A DNA stretch of 64,000 bases from Agapanthus africanus. Taxonomy: Eukaryota; Streptophyta; Magnoliopsida; Asparagales; Amaryllidaceae. Positions 12,452 to 23,816 of the stretch are shown in pieces. The notes beneath the pieces are model-generated. The model was given only the letters and a program-made list of their open reading frames with translations, had not been told where the DNA came from and did no database searches. Position numbers and translations under genes: made by a program. The DNA is taken from contig CM057347.1 of assembly GCA_030015575.1 (NCBI GenBank), positions 408,116,248 through 408,180,247 of the forward strand, written 5' to 3'. The stretch's first letter is position 1; every line of letters starts with the position of its first letter.

Positions 12452-13119
12452 AAATAAATTCGGTCCCCGAATTTAAATTTAAACCCCCTAAATATTAAAA
12501 CATATCAGTAAATCTATCAAATCAACGGGGCTCTAAAATTATAAATACATAAAATATATCATAGCGCAACGCATGCACATGAAAACGAGTACAAACTCAA
12601 AAATTGAAATTCCGTCAAGCGTCATGCAATCATGAGAGTTATGATGAAGATGCAAGTTTCAAAATCTACTGTTAAAATCAAATATAATATGATCAAGGCT
12701 ATAATGTATATATAGTATGCATCCTTGGGAAATCATCTAAATAAATGAATAAAAGTGCATGCAAAATCCTTTTCAAATCTCCGTGCAATGTGTATATCAC
12801 GACACAAGTAGCGGATGTTCATTTTGTAAAGAAATAGATATATATCTATATACGTTTTACTTAAGATATACGTCCCGCATTTTGAAAATGATTTAGAAGG
12901 GTTTTCCTTATAAAATTCCGTGTCACTCATGGACACGTAGGAAAATAGTGAGACTATAGCTCCTTTTTGAAAACCTCTTCGGTAAATATCATTGCATGCA
13001 AAAGATACTCATAAACTGTTCTCATACCAGTCTTGCTCGGTTACTATATCGTATAGTATATATCATAAAAACATGATGCCCGAAAGAAATCAATCTCAAT
13101 AAGTGTATACAAAAATACC
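12452..13119 (-). other. Element B internal region, no gene seen
   Basis: AT-rich sequence between the polypurine tract and a minisatellite. No integrase, RT or protease motif is recognisable in any frame, although pol would normally lie here. Pol appears to have been deleted or never present in this copy. Confidence 0.5.
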
Positions 13120-13870
13120 ACGTGCTTTTGGTGCGCACGGAAATCAAAATCAAATACAAGTCCCACGAATATGCATAGAAGCAAAAACTAAGTGCAGCGG
13201 GTGTGCATGTAAGCATCTGTCAAGTGCAACGGGTGTGCATGACAACAATACCATGTGCATCTAATATGCATGAAGAATCTCGATTAAGTGCATCTGGTGT
13301 GCACAAAATCACATCAAGAGCGCCAAGTGTGCACAAAAATCCAAATCAAATGTATCAGATCTGCACAAAAGTATCTAGTGTAATAGGGTGTATGAAAACA
13401 AATATCAAGTGCACTAGGGGCACGGAAACATAAATCTAATGCACTAGGGTGCATAAAAACGAATATTAAGTATATGAATCGAGATCAACGGTATACAATA
13501 TGCACGAAATCAAAATCAAGTATACCGAGGTGTATGAAATCATAAACATGTGCAACTGCGTGCATAAAACACATATCAATGCACTGAAAGTGCACGTGAA
13601 CTACACCGAGTGCATAAGTCAAAATCAAGTGCATACTATATGCACGAAATCAAAATCAAGTATTTCGGAGTGCACAAAATCAAAATCGACTGTATCGGGA
13701 TACAAAGAATCATAAATATGTGCAACAAGTGCACCAAACAAAAGTGGGTGCAATGGGTATGCACAAAAACAAAAATTAGTACAACCGGTATATAAAAATA
13801 TGAATCAAGTGCAACTATGGTGCACATAGGAAATATATGTCAGGTGCAGCTATAGTGCACGAAAATATCA
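13120..13870. repeat. Degenerate ~30 bp minisatellite inside element B
   Basis: About twenty or more irregular units follow the pattern AAGTGCA..GGGTGTGCAC.AAAATCAAAATC. Spacing varies from about 28 to 33 bp and units are strongly diverged. Small reading frames on both strands here are by-products of the repeat. Confidence 0.8.
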
Positions 13871-14049
13871 ATCATGAAACTAATCATCAAAACTCAAAAT
13901 TCTAAAACGATGTGAGGGTGATACTCGGATTACTAAACAAAAATCAAAATAAATGACATTGAGGTACACCTCCTTCAATATCGAAAGGTGCCGGTGCACC
14001 AAAGGCTGGCAGAGAAAGAATATCTACTTGCCTTCTGTCTACGGTCTGG

Positions 14050-15199
14050 CGTCCTCTGCCCCTGGGTCCTTGTTTTTTTCGCTGTGGATCATCAATTGCA
14101 TGACTCCTCAGCTCAACAGCCCGTTAGGGGGTAGCGACGGAAACAGCCCCGCTCTGGCACTTCTCTGAACATCTCCAGGCCAATTAACATGGCCACTCAT
14201 AATATAGCACATCGATGATGGCGGCCTCTGGCCCTCAGAATATGTGCAATACAACTGACCCTGGATCCAAATCTTTATCACTACGGTGTCCTGGAAAGAA
14301 CCTGCTATGGTCTCTTTCGATCTCACCACTGCCGAACTTCCCAAAAGTTGGCACTCTTTACATTAATCCATTTCTTATTCCAGGACAGCTGCATTCCCAT
14401 CATAACTTTCCTCAGGGAATATGATCGTATCCAACGCCTCTGTGTACGTATCCAGCCTCTGGTATCAACGGGGAGGAACAACAACTCGTTAAGATCTCGC
14501 ACGAACCTCTTATTCCACTTTTCTTCATTATCATCCTAATTGAAATCATATCTTACTGGCTGCGTACTGCAATTCATTCTCGGTAACAGTCAATCTGGAG
14601 TCTCTCATAAAGACTCAAAACTACAAATTCGGTATCTTCAACACTCTGTGGAAGACAACTGGACAATTACGTCCTCTGTAACTCGTCTAACTCATCGAAG
14701 GAATACGCTTTGCTCGTCCTCTCTTGATCGACTTACACCAGGTCTAACCAAGACCCTTCAAACTGGAATTATTCGACTTAACTGATCCTGCGTCGGGGCA
14801 TCCAAATAGACGAATTATTTTAGTCACTTTATCCAACAATGACTAGTAATCTTCTGTCATATCCCTTCCTTTAAACTCATGTGGCTTCAACTTGTAAACT
14901 CTGGAGACGACATCCCATCAATCTCGGCAATAGCTGGTTCATCTATCTACACGGTAGACAACACCACGATCTCTAGAGTAGGCTGTATGTCAACAGTCTT
15001 CACAATCTAGCTGGCCTTTAGCAATGGCCCAATCATCTGGTGCAGATCCCGAATGCTCGTCTCAAACGAGAAATCCTAGCATAAACGATATATCAATACG
15101 TTCTTACATCGCCGGAAGAATATCATGGTCAGTCTTCATCCCTGATGAGCTCGCTCTGACCGCACCTCTAGCTGCAGCTCTCTCTGCTCTCGTAACCAT
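14050..15199 (-). pseudogene. Decayed gag of chromovirus-like element B
   Basis: On the minus strand a start codon at 15199 opens MVTRAERAAARGAVRASSSG, the basic, alanine-rich start often seen in chromovirus gag. It lies about 320 nt downstream of the primer site. The frame is soon broken by stops. Near the far end, minus-strand frame 14108-14344 contains CYIMSGHVNWPGDV, which looks like a CX2CX4HX4C zinc knuckle that has lost cysteines. Gag would form the particle and bind the element RNA. Nothing after it encodes protease or pol before the minisatellite, so the element looks gag-only. The assignment rests on position and on these two weak motifs. Confidence 0.45.
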
Positions 15200-15519
15200 G
15201 GTGACAGGAACCGCAACCAAATGTCGATGAGTATAGATCAAAGGAACGAATAGAATAGCGGATCTCAAGAAATGTGCATCCTAAGGTTACTTAAGCGGAG
15301 CAGCATATCGTAAGCATGCCGCAGAACATACACACGGTACGTCGCTCTACTTAAATTACCTACTCCAACAACCAAGGTCAACCTACGTGACAAAATTTCG
15401 GGTCTAATACCCTCTCAGTCAAGTCTAAATTCCATAAAGTCAAGCCTACGTTCCGAAATATATATACTTCCTAGACTCCGCATAGTCAAATCTAGACTCG
15501 AACCAAGGTTAAACCTAAT
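15200..15519 (-). other. Leader of element B
   Basis: Untranslated DNA between the primer site and the gag start. I see no gene or clear regulatory motif in it. Confidence 0.5.
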
Positions 15520-15531
15520 GCTCTGATGCCA
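15520..15531 (-). promoter_or_regulatory. Primer-binding site of element B
   Basis: The reverse complement is TGGCATCAGAGC, one mismatch from the TGGTATCAGAGC complement of initiator tRNA-Met. A 4 nt spacer (AATT) separates it from the LTR at 15536. It proves minus-strand orientation. Confidence 0.85.
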
Positions 15532-15535
15532 AATT

Positions 15536-18500
15536 TGTCACGACCTAGAATTGGCACGTGACCGGAACTTGAATCACGTGAAGTCTATAGGACCCCACCG
15601 TAATCCAAGTAAGCCGAAAGCCCAGAAATCTAAAACTTTTTAGGAAAATAATAGAGGTGCAGTTTCGAAATAAAGGTATAATGAATTCAAATTCCTCTTT
15701 TAAAAGTATAAGTAATATTATATGAAAATACAAGTGAGATGTATATTATAGTTGAAAACATTTTCGTCATTAGAAATTTGGGCAGCGCCTCCTTTGTAAA
15801 TTTTGATCCAAAACCAATACATAGCAATAATAATAGGCATCCCCAAGAGAGAGCTAGCTATTCGCCAATTGGCAGAATCACAACCACATAATAAATATAT
15901 ATACGACGCCCCAAGGTAAAGATCAATCACAAAAAAGAAGATAAAGAAAACCAAAGTATCATCAAACCCAAAAAATTAAAGAATAACATATATCCGTGAC
16001 TCTAAGTCCGAAGGAATATACAAATCTGTGGTTTCTAAGTCTAGCAAATATACATAGTCTGGTTGATGGTGCTTTTAACTAAATACAACTGAATAAATAT
16101 ACACAAATAGTGGTCACGATTCAAAGTGTACCCCATCTACCAATGCAAATCACCCAGAAGGAAACTGTGTGCCAGCAAGTCACTACTGAATCTGTACGGT
16201 CAATCTTGCAAGAAAACTGTGGCACAACGGGGGTGAGTTGCCAACTCATGAGTAGAAGACATTATCAGGTAGAAATCGAATATATGACGATCTCCTAGGT
16301 CATACAGTAATATAATAATATAATAATATCAAGTGGTAACAAGGGTGATAGTGTAAACATAAGTATAATAATACTAATATAATCGTGCACGTGTCATAAA
16401 AAGGTACCATATCATCTGTATCATATATGTGTATCATCCAACATGTGTCCATCAATGACACATCAAATCATCATAAAAACCCGAATCTCCAGTATCGACC
16501 CTCGAAAACATCATAAAACCCGTGTCCAGCATCGACACGTAAATCCTTATATCTCAAACGTCGTCTCATCGGATCAGCCCTCATATCCATCTGTCTCAAT
16601 CGCTTCGGTCGGTATCCTCCGGATATCCGTCGAGTGCGGTACTATCACCAGTAGGTAGTGTTCCCCTGCCGGGCTCAACGTCTCTCTATACGATCTTCTT
16701 ACCCCAGGGTACTGTACCAGGTCCACCATGTACCCGCAGACGATGCCTCCTCTCTCCTCGAATCAGGTATACACATAACTCAGAATCGAGAAAACTCATG
16801 GTGGACGCCACACATCATATCAAGAGAAACCGCGTTTTTAAAACAATCATAAGTTTTCAAAATGTATCTGCAGTTTCCCAAATCTAGAAATCTCATGAAA
16901 ACCGAAATCTCATAAGCATAAACCAATAATGAATCAATGAGTACAGGCACTGAACAAATCCATAATGCATAACCAGTATGTTTATATGAGCGTGGCATCT
17001 AATTAGGTAAGAAAATGCGATAACTGAACTAGTGAGTGTGGTATGTGTACTAAACAAGAACTAAAAAGCTTAAGGTTACTAGGTTATATGGTAAAGTAAT
17101 GATTTCTAATGTGTACGTGGCATGGAAATTACCGATGATGAGTGTGTGAGCCGGTACGTGCAATATGCGCATCATCGGTAATAGTGTGTGTGTTCTAGCA
17201 GACGATGTCATACAAGATAAAGAAAGAACGTGGTATGTATACTGCAAAATGAGAATAATACGAGCATAGCAGAAAAAGGAAATTGTAAACGAAACAGTAT
17301 AAAATACATAGCTACATATAAGCCATACAGTTATAGTTTAAAATAGTATGAATCGTTGTTTTAGAAAAAAGGGGCTACGGTATTTTTGAGATAAAATACC
17401 ATTTGAAAATCCGTAGCGTCCCTTACGGTTGACATTTAAAAATGCATAACGATTCGTTATTTTTGAAAATATGTATAGCTCTAATTATATCCTAATATCT
17501 ACTTAAGTGATTAGAAAACAATAATTTTCTGATTTGATACATCCATAAATCGGCGATCCAGCCTTATAGTATCACGTACGGTATAATCCATCGTACAGCA
17601 TCATCAAGTCAAGAGTGCAGATCAATCATCATGTATATCATATCACGTACGGTATAATCCATCATACGATATCATCAAGTCAAGTGTGCGATTCGATCAT
17701 CATGTACATCATATCACGTACAGTATAATCCATCGTATAATATCATCAAATCAAGTGTACGGGTCTATGGTCACGTACATCCTATCATCTCATCTAGTCA
17801 CATATCGTCACATATTATATCATCTCGTATAGTATTATAAACATATATATCGCCTAGTCTTTATATAATATAATATATCATATTGTATCATGCCATTTCA
17901 TCTCATATCATATAACACAGCCTTGTTACATCATGTCCGATCATATCGACTTATATCATTCTAACATGTCATATCCTCATCTCGTGATGTTATATCGAAG
18001 TTATCCTCAAACTTATATGTGTGTGTATACACTTACATATATCTGTGTGTGTAACAACATATATACCGAAGGCTCGAGGCTAAGAGAATAAAAACTAAGG
18101 ATATTCCTCCCTACGAGTATGCTTATTATTGCCTATAGTCTCCTAGAACCCTATTAGCTAAGTATACATATCTAATATTTATATATATATATATAAAATT
18201 ATATACCTAATACCCTAATACTACGGTTGTGGAGGTGCTAAACGCCATCCACCCGACTTCCCTCGTAGATATATATCTACTCACCTATTATTCTCTCTCT
18301 AACCAAAGTCGATGAACGCCTTGGTCTCCTTCGTTGCCCCGGAAGTTCACACAAATGTACCTACACGTCAAAACACATCGTGTCGAAATCAAAATCAACT
18401 CTTGAAAACCGATAGGGCAAGAGAAGTGTACATAGGTTAGAACCTATGGTCCACGCATGCAAGAATAACCAAACAAACCCCAGGTGTTAACATACGAATG

Positions 18501-19344
18501 TCAAACGACCGAGTCAAAACCCAAATATCAAAAATCATGTTTTCAAAAGTCGGAAAACATCGACAGAAAAAAAAGTAAAATGACTTCAAATTCTACCTAA
18601 GATGAAATTAAACTTTTTTGCATATAGAGTAGATCTAGTTATCTAATGATTGAGCTACAAACCAAGTTTCAGACCCTAACTTTAAAATTAGGCGAAAAAT
18701 TGCGCCAAAATTGAATAAAATGGCGGCCAAAAGTTAAAGGATTTGGCTCGGGTTTCTAGGGTAGCTTCCTAGTGATCTACACATCTTACTGTATCTGCTA
18801 ATAAATTTTCAGAGTTTTAGAGTCATCCCAAATTCCATTTGAACATCAAAAGTCAATGAAAAACCGATGTCGGAAAATTCTGAACTCAAGTTTGGCACTT
18901 CTAAACCCACTTAGACAAGGGATTCTATCACTAAAAGACCAATAGTCACTCTCTAAACTCTCTACTGTAACACTACTACTCATTTAAACCACCAAAGATC
19001 ACCATAGAATTTTCGAAGTTCACTAAACATACACTTTTAAGCTCTAAACTACTTTGTGAGGTTAGGAAACATAAAAACTTAGTTAAAAGGTGAGTGTTTT
19101 ACCTCAAAAAGCAACTCGAGAAAATTCTATGATGGCCAAATGAACTCAAGACTAGAAATTGATCCCACCATGATACTTGTAGTGAGCTTAGGAATAATTT
19201 TTGTGAAGAGAAAATGGGGTTTTAATGAGGTTTTGAGGGTGTTTTGTGGTGGTAGAATGGGTAGTGAAGGAGGTGGAGAAAAATGGAGGAAGAGATGAAG
19301 AAAGATGAGACGAAGAAAAGCCAAATGAATGGTTGTAGCTATGA

Positions 19345-19386
<42 letters not shown>

Positions 19387-19742
19387 CCATACCTCCTTAT
19401 CCCCTCCTTCACTTCCTTTTCTTTTCTTTTCTCTTCTCTTTTCTTTTTGAAAACATAAAAACCAAAATAGAAATAAACCATACCTAGTATACAAATGTAA
19501 TGAGTCATGGCACATTAAAACATGGTAACCAAAATAAATTTGGTTTAATGCATAATTAGGAAATATTAATCGAGTTTAACATTAAATTTGCATATAAATA
19601 ATTGTATACTAATTTATAAAATACCCAATTCAATCAAATGCTTTCATAATTTATAATTCATATAATTATTCCAATTATTTTCCAAATTATATGTTTATAA
19701 TTATACCATTCCATTAAAACTAATTTCCATACTTTTATAATA
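15536..19742 (-). mobile_element. Right (5') LTR of element B, main part
   Basis: Collinear copy of 8155-12370. It contains the conserved 13 bp inverted repeat (17128-17182), the ~70 bp triplet (17570-17770) and an expanded CT microsatellite at about 19349-19384. It is cut at TTATAATATTC by the LINE and resumes at 22967. Confidence 0.85.
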
Positions 19743-19774
19743 TTCCAACGTAAAACTTTGTCACATTCTATGAC

Positions 19775-22700
19775 ATGAACCATAATAAGAATATCGTTGG
19801 GGCGTCCCCTACTCAGCGACGCGCTACATCGGATCCCGGATGTAGTGTTAAGTATGCAAGGGCTTCTATATCGTCATCCAGATGCGGCACGCTACATCGG
19901 ACCCCGGGTGTAGTGACAAATAAGCAAGGGTCGTCGTCCAGAAATGGCGCGCTACATCGGACCCCGGGTGTAGTGGCAAATAAGCAAGGGTTGTCATCCA
20001 GAGACGGCACGCTACATCGGACCCCGGGTGTAGTGACAAATAAGCAAAGGTTTCATAGGATCCGTCTACCTTCCTGGAACATAGGTTCCCTTACGGGTAG
20101 ACTAATAGAATTAGTGGAGGTGATGATTAGGAAGAGAGTTGGTATTATGTGTTTGCAAGAAACTAAGTGGGTAGGTGAAAAGAGTAGAGTCATAGAGCCT
20201 TGGGGTTATAAACTTTGGTATACGAGTAGAGATAAAAATCGTAATGGGGTAGGCATAATCATAGATAGACGGTTGCTTGAGGATGTAGTTGAGATTAGGA
20301 GAAAAGGTGATAGAATTTTACTGGTTAAGCTTATTCTGGGTGGAGAGATCCTTAATATTATTAGTGCTTATACACCACAGATAGGTCTTGATAACGCTAG
20401 TAAGCGTCTATTCTGGGAGGATTTAGACGAGGTGGTGCAAAATATACCTAGTGGAGAGAAGTTATTTATTAGTGGTGATCTTAATGGACATGTAGGTACT
20501 AGTCGTAGTGGGTTTGATACTATCCATGGAGGTTTTGGTTTCGGACAAAGGAATGAAGTAGGTGACTCGATTCTAGATTTTGCCTTATCTTATGACTTGA
20601 TCTTAGCAAACACCTGGTTTAGGAAAAGAGAGTTCCACCTTATCACTTTTAGGAGCGGATCAAGTGCTATTCAAATAGACTTTTTTCTGACGAGAAGAAT
20701 AGATAGAGGTTGTTGTATCGACTGTAAGGTAGTACCAGGTGAGAGTGTAACCACTCAACATAGACTTTTAGTTCTCGATTTTTGATTTAGAAGAGAACCT
20801 AGGAAGATTAGACGTAAGGTAGAGCCGAGAATTAAATGGTGGCGATTGAAAGAAGGTAACCAAAAGGCTTTTATAGATCGTGTAGTCCAAGAAGCGGATT
20901 GGCAGTCGGAAGATGATCCAGACAAAACATGGAACAAAATGGCTGGTTGTATCAAGAAGGTAGCTAGAGATCTACTTGGTGAGTCGAGAGGTGGTGCTCC
21001 ACCATCTAAGGACATATCATGGTGGAATGAAGATGTAAAGGCTGCTATTAAAATTAAAAGGGATTCTTATAAAGATTTGAAGAAAAGTAGAAAGGTGGAG
21101 AGATTTGAGAAGTACAAAATGGCTAAAAAGGAAGTTAAGAAAGCTGTTCGGGAAGATAAATCTAAGGTCTACAAGGAGGTGTACGAGAAATTAGACACTA
21201 AAGAGGCTGCAAATGATATATACCGGATTGCTCGGATGCGGGAAAGGAAGACTAGAGACTTATGGGCGGTGAAGTGTGTCAAAAATGAAAATCAAAAGGT
21301 TTTAGTTCGAGATGAGGATATGAAGGAAAGATGGAGAGATTATTTTGACAAATTGTTCAATGAAAGCTTTACTAAGAATTTGGATGGACTTGTCATTCAA
21401 TCTCAAGATATAAACCGTGATTTCATGCATAAAATAAGACTACCTGAAGTTAAAGAAGCTTTGAACAGAATGAGTTTAAGAAAAGCGGTTGGTCCTGACG
21501 GGATTCCTATCGAGATCTGGAGATGCTTAGGAGAAATAGGTGTTAAATGGCTGACCGATCTGTTTAATAAGATTTGGCAGACAAAAAAGATGCCAAATGA
21601 ATGGAGGAAAAGTATCCTTATACCTATCTACAAGAACAAGGGTGACATTCAAAGTTGCTCAAACTACCGTGAAATAAAACTTATGTGTCACACCATGAAA
21701 CTTTTGGAGAGAGTGATTGAACACAAGTTAAGGAAGGATATTAAGATAACAGAGAACCAGTTTGGGTTCATGCCTGGACGATCGACGACAGAGGCTATTC
21801 ATTTGCTTCGTCAACTTGTCGAGCATTTTCGAGAGAGGAGAAGAGATTTGCATATGATATTTATTGATTTAGAAAAAGCCTACGACAAGGTACCTAGAGA
21901 GGTATTATGGGGGACAATGATGAAGAAGGGGGTCCCCGTCAAGTATATTGACATAATCAAGGATATGTACGATGGAGTAGCGGCAAATGTCAGAACTTGC
22001 GGCGGCTTAACGAGTGATTTTTCGATTACTGTTGGTTTACATCAAGGATCTGCATTAAGTCCATTTCTGTTTACCATCGTGATGGATGAGCTTACTAGAA
22101 ATATCCAAGATGAGCTACCTTGGTGTATGCTATTCGCTGATGATATTGTTCTAGTAAATGAGACGAAAGCAGGGGTTAATGCCAAATTAGAATTATGGAG
22201 GCAAACATTGGAATCTCGGGGATTCAGATTGAGCAGGTCCAAGACAGCATATATGCATTGCAAATTTAGTAACCAGAGAAGTCAAAACCATATTGGTATA
22301 ACATTTGAAGGGCAAGAGATATCACCGAGCGACCAGTTTAGATATCTAAGTTCCATCATCCAAAAGAATGGGGAGATCGATAGTGATGTTAATCAAAGGA
22401 TCCAAGTTGGTTGGTTGAAATGGAGGAGTGCAACAAGGATTTTGTGTGATCGTAACTTTCCGTTAAAATTGAAAGGGAAGTTTTATCGGAGCACTATTCG
22501 GCCTGCCTTATTATATGGTACAGAATGTTGGGCTCCTAAGAAGCATCATACACAGAAGATGCACGTAGCGGAGATGCGCATGCTTCGTTGGATGTTTGGT
22601 AACACTAGAAAAGATATGGTGTGAAATGAAGATATTCGTGCAAAAGTTGGTGTAGCACCTGTGGAGAAGAAGATACGGGAAAACCGGCTAAGATGGTTTG

Positions 22701-22898
22701 GTCACGTGCGACGCAGACCTATAGAAGCACCGGTTTGACAAATAGATACTCTCGATATGGGCAATGGCAAAAGGGAGACCGAAGAAAACATGGATGGAGG
22801 TGATACGAAACGATATGGCTGCCAAAGGACTCAATGAAAGTATATTGTTCGATAGGAGTGAGTGGAGGCAGAGGATTCATGTGCTGGACCCGGCGTGA
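19775..22898 (+). pseudogene. RTE LINE polyprotein (endonuclease + reverse transcriptase), broken
   Basis: The product would nick target DNA and copy the element RNA at the nick. The apurinic endonuclease domain is recognisable from PSWNIGSLTGR, through CLQETKW (catalytic E) and SGDLNGHVG, to IDFFLTRR and TQHRLLVLDF (final catalytic H). The reverse transcriptase follows with GFMPGRSTTEAI, FIDLEKAYDKVPR, HQGSALSPFLF and the FADD active site near 22130. The tail has [16 protein letters not shown]. The frame is interrupted by TGA at 20783-20785 and TGA at 22622-22624, both in the same frame and both explicable as CGA to TGA. A one-base deletion near 22680 and further lesions follow; the C-terminus (WRQRIHVLDPA) ends at the TGA 22896-22898 in another frame. 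It is inactive as read. Confidence 0.9.
19821..20048 (+). repeat. 60 bp in-frame repeats at the LINE N-terminus
   Basis: The block GCTACATCGGACCCCGGGTG begins at 19891, 19951 and 20011, exactly 60 bp apart, with a diverged unit at 19823. Sixty bases is twenty codons, so the frame repeats GTLHRTPGVVTNKQG-like peptide four times before the endonuclease domain. Confidence 0.9.
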
Positions 22899-22966
22899 TT
22901 CTCATGTTGGTTCATATAGCCTACCCCATATGCTTGGGATAAAAGGCTCAGTTGTTGTTGTTGTTG

Positions 22967-23031
22967 TATAAAATTTATTATTTTATTATTTAAATTCCAA
23001 AAATGACATTTATATTTCTTGAAATGTTATA
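22967..23031 (-). mobile_element. Right LTR of element B, terminal fragment
   Basis: TATAAAATTTATTATTTTATT resumes the LTR exactly where the LINE interrupted it and runs to GAAATGTTATA, the counterpart of GGAATATTACA at 12438. The terminal CA has become TA. The next bases TAGGG nearly repeat the GAGGG left of the element at 8150-8154, consistent with a 5 bp target duplication with one mismatch. Confidence 0.8.
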
Positions 23032-23816
23032 TAGGGGTGGATAACGTCAGACCCCTGCTAACCCGATAAGTCATGTCTGAGTCAAGCTCATCACCAATAG
23101 AGATACTACTGATCAACCATCAGTAAATCTTATCCATCGTGGCCACGGATTTCTAATGATAGCCAACTGAACACAGCGCGACATCGACTCCTAATACCAG
23201 GAGAGTCGAATCCCTGACAATCGACCTCTGCCTCTATGTGGCTCGGGACTGTACCCAACTATAACCTGTTTGCATGACTCCTTTGAGCCGCGATAAGGTA
23301 GTAATCAAAGTACAGTGGGAACTCACATGAGACAAATGACTATTTCAGGTCAAAGGACTAACCTGTACTCATGCCACCTAAGAACTTCCATCAGACGATA
23401 GATATAATACAGAAGTTATCAGCGAGTCTGTCCGGTGTACTCACCTCGAGTGAGCACATGTATACTATCTTAAGTGGCATAACACCAATGGCTTGTGAGA
23501 CCGGCCATCGCCCCTCGTCGGGGTCTAGAAATGTATACACTAGTCTACTCCGGAATATCAATGCCCAGTCTCGATACTCCCATGACTTGGTACATTTAAG
23601 GTGTGCTTATAGACAACTCAGCTCCCACATATATGATTGCCATCATAATGCTGGTTTTCAAGCAACAATCCTACAGGCTGCATCAATGATGAAGAAAAAC
23701 CAGATAGCATACTATCATCTTGAGTATGATTGTTATACTTGTATAGGCCCTCCTTCAATTACCATAATCGCCTACTTGTAATTACAATAATTTCCTTGAG
23801 GGCACTATATCCAACA
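23032..23816 (-). mobile_element. Right LTR of element A, second part
   Basis: The homology to the element C LTR that stops at 8154 resumes here with AGGGGTGGATAACGTCAGAC and runs to GAGGGCACTATATCCAACA. Removing element B (8155-23031) restores one continuous LTR of about 1.94 kb, which shows that B inserted into A. Confidence 0.85.

Larger units (their letters stand above)
19743..22966 (+). mobile_element. RTE-type LINE, nearly full length
   Basis: A 3.2 kb non-LTR retrotransposon interrupts the right LTR of B; the uninterrupted target is seen at 12368-12380. It has one long frame with an endonuclease followed by reverse transcriptase, no RNase H, and a 3' end CTTGGGATAAAAGGCTCAG followed by a short (TTG)n tail at 22951-22966. 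These are hallmarks of plant RTE elements. I could not define a clean target duplication. Confidence 0.9.

Noticed and set aside
13203..13827. Short frames on both strands rich in M, H, C and T
   Set aside because: They follow the ~30 bp degenerate minisatellite and occur on both strands.
19743..22966. L1-type LINE
   Set aside because: The (TTG)n tail, single EN-RT frame without RNase H, and the [11 protein letters not shown] tail fit the RTE clade better than L1.
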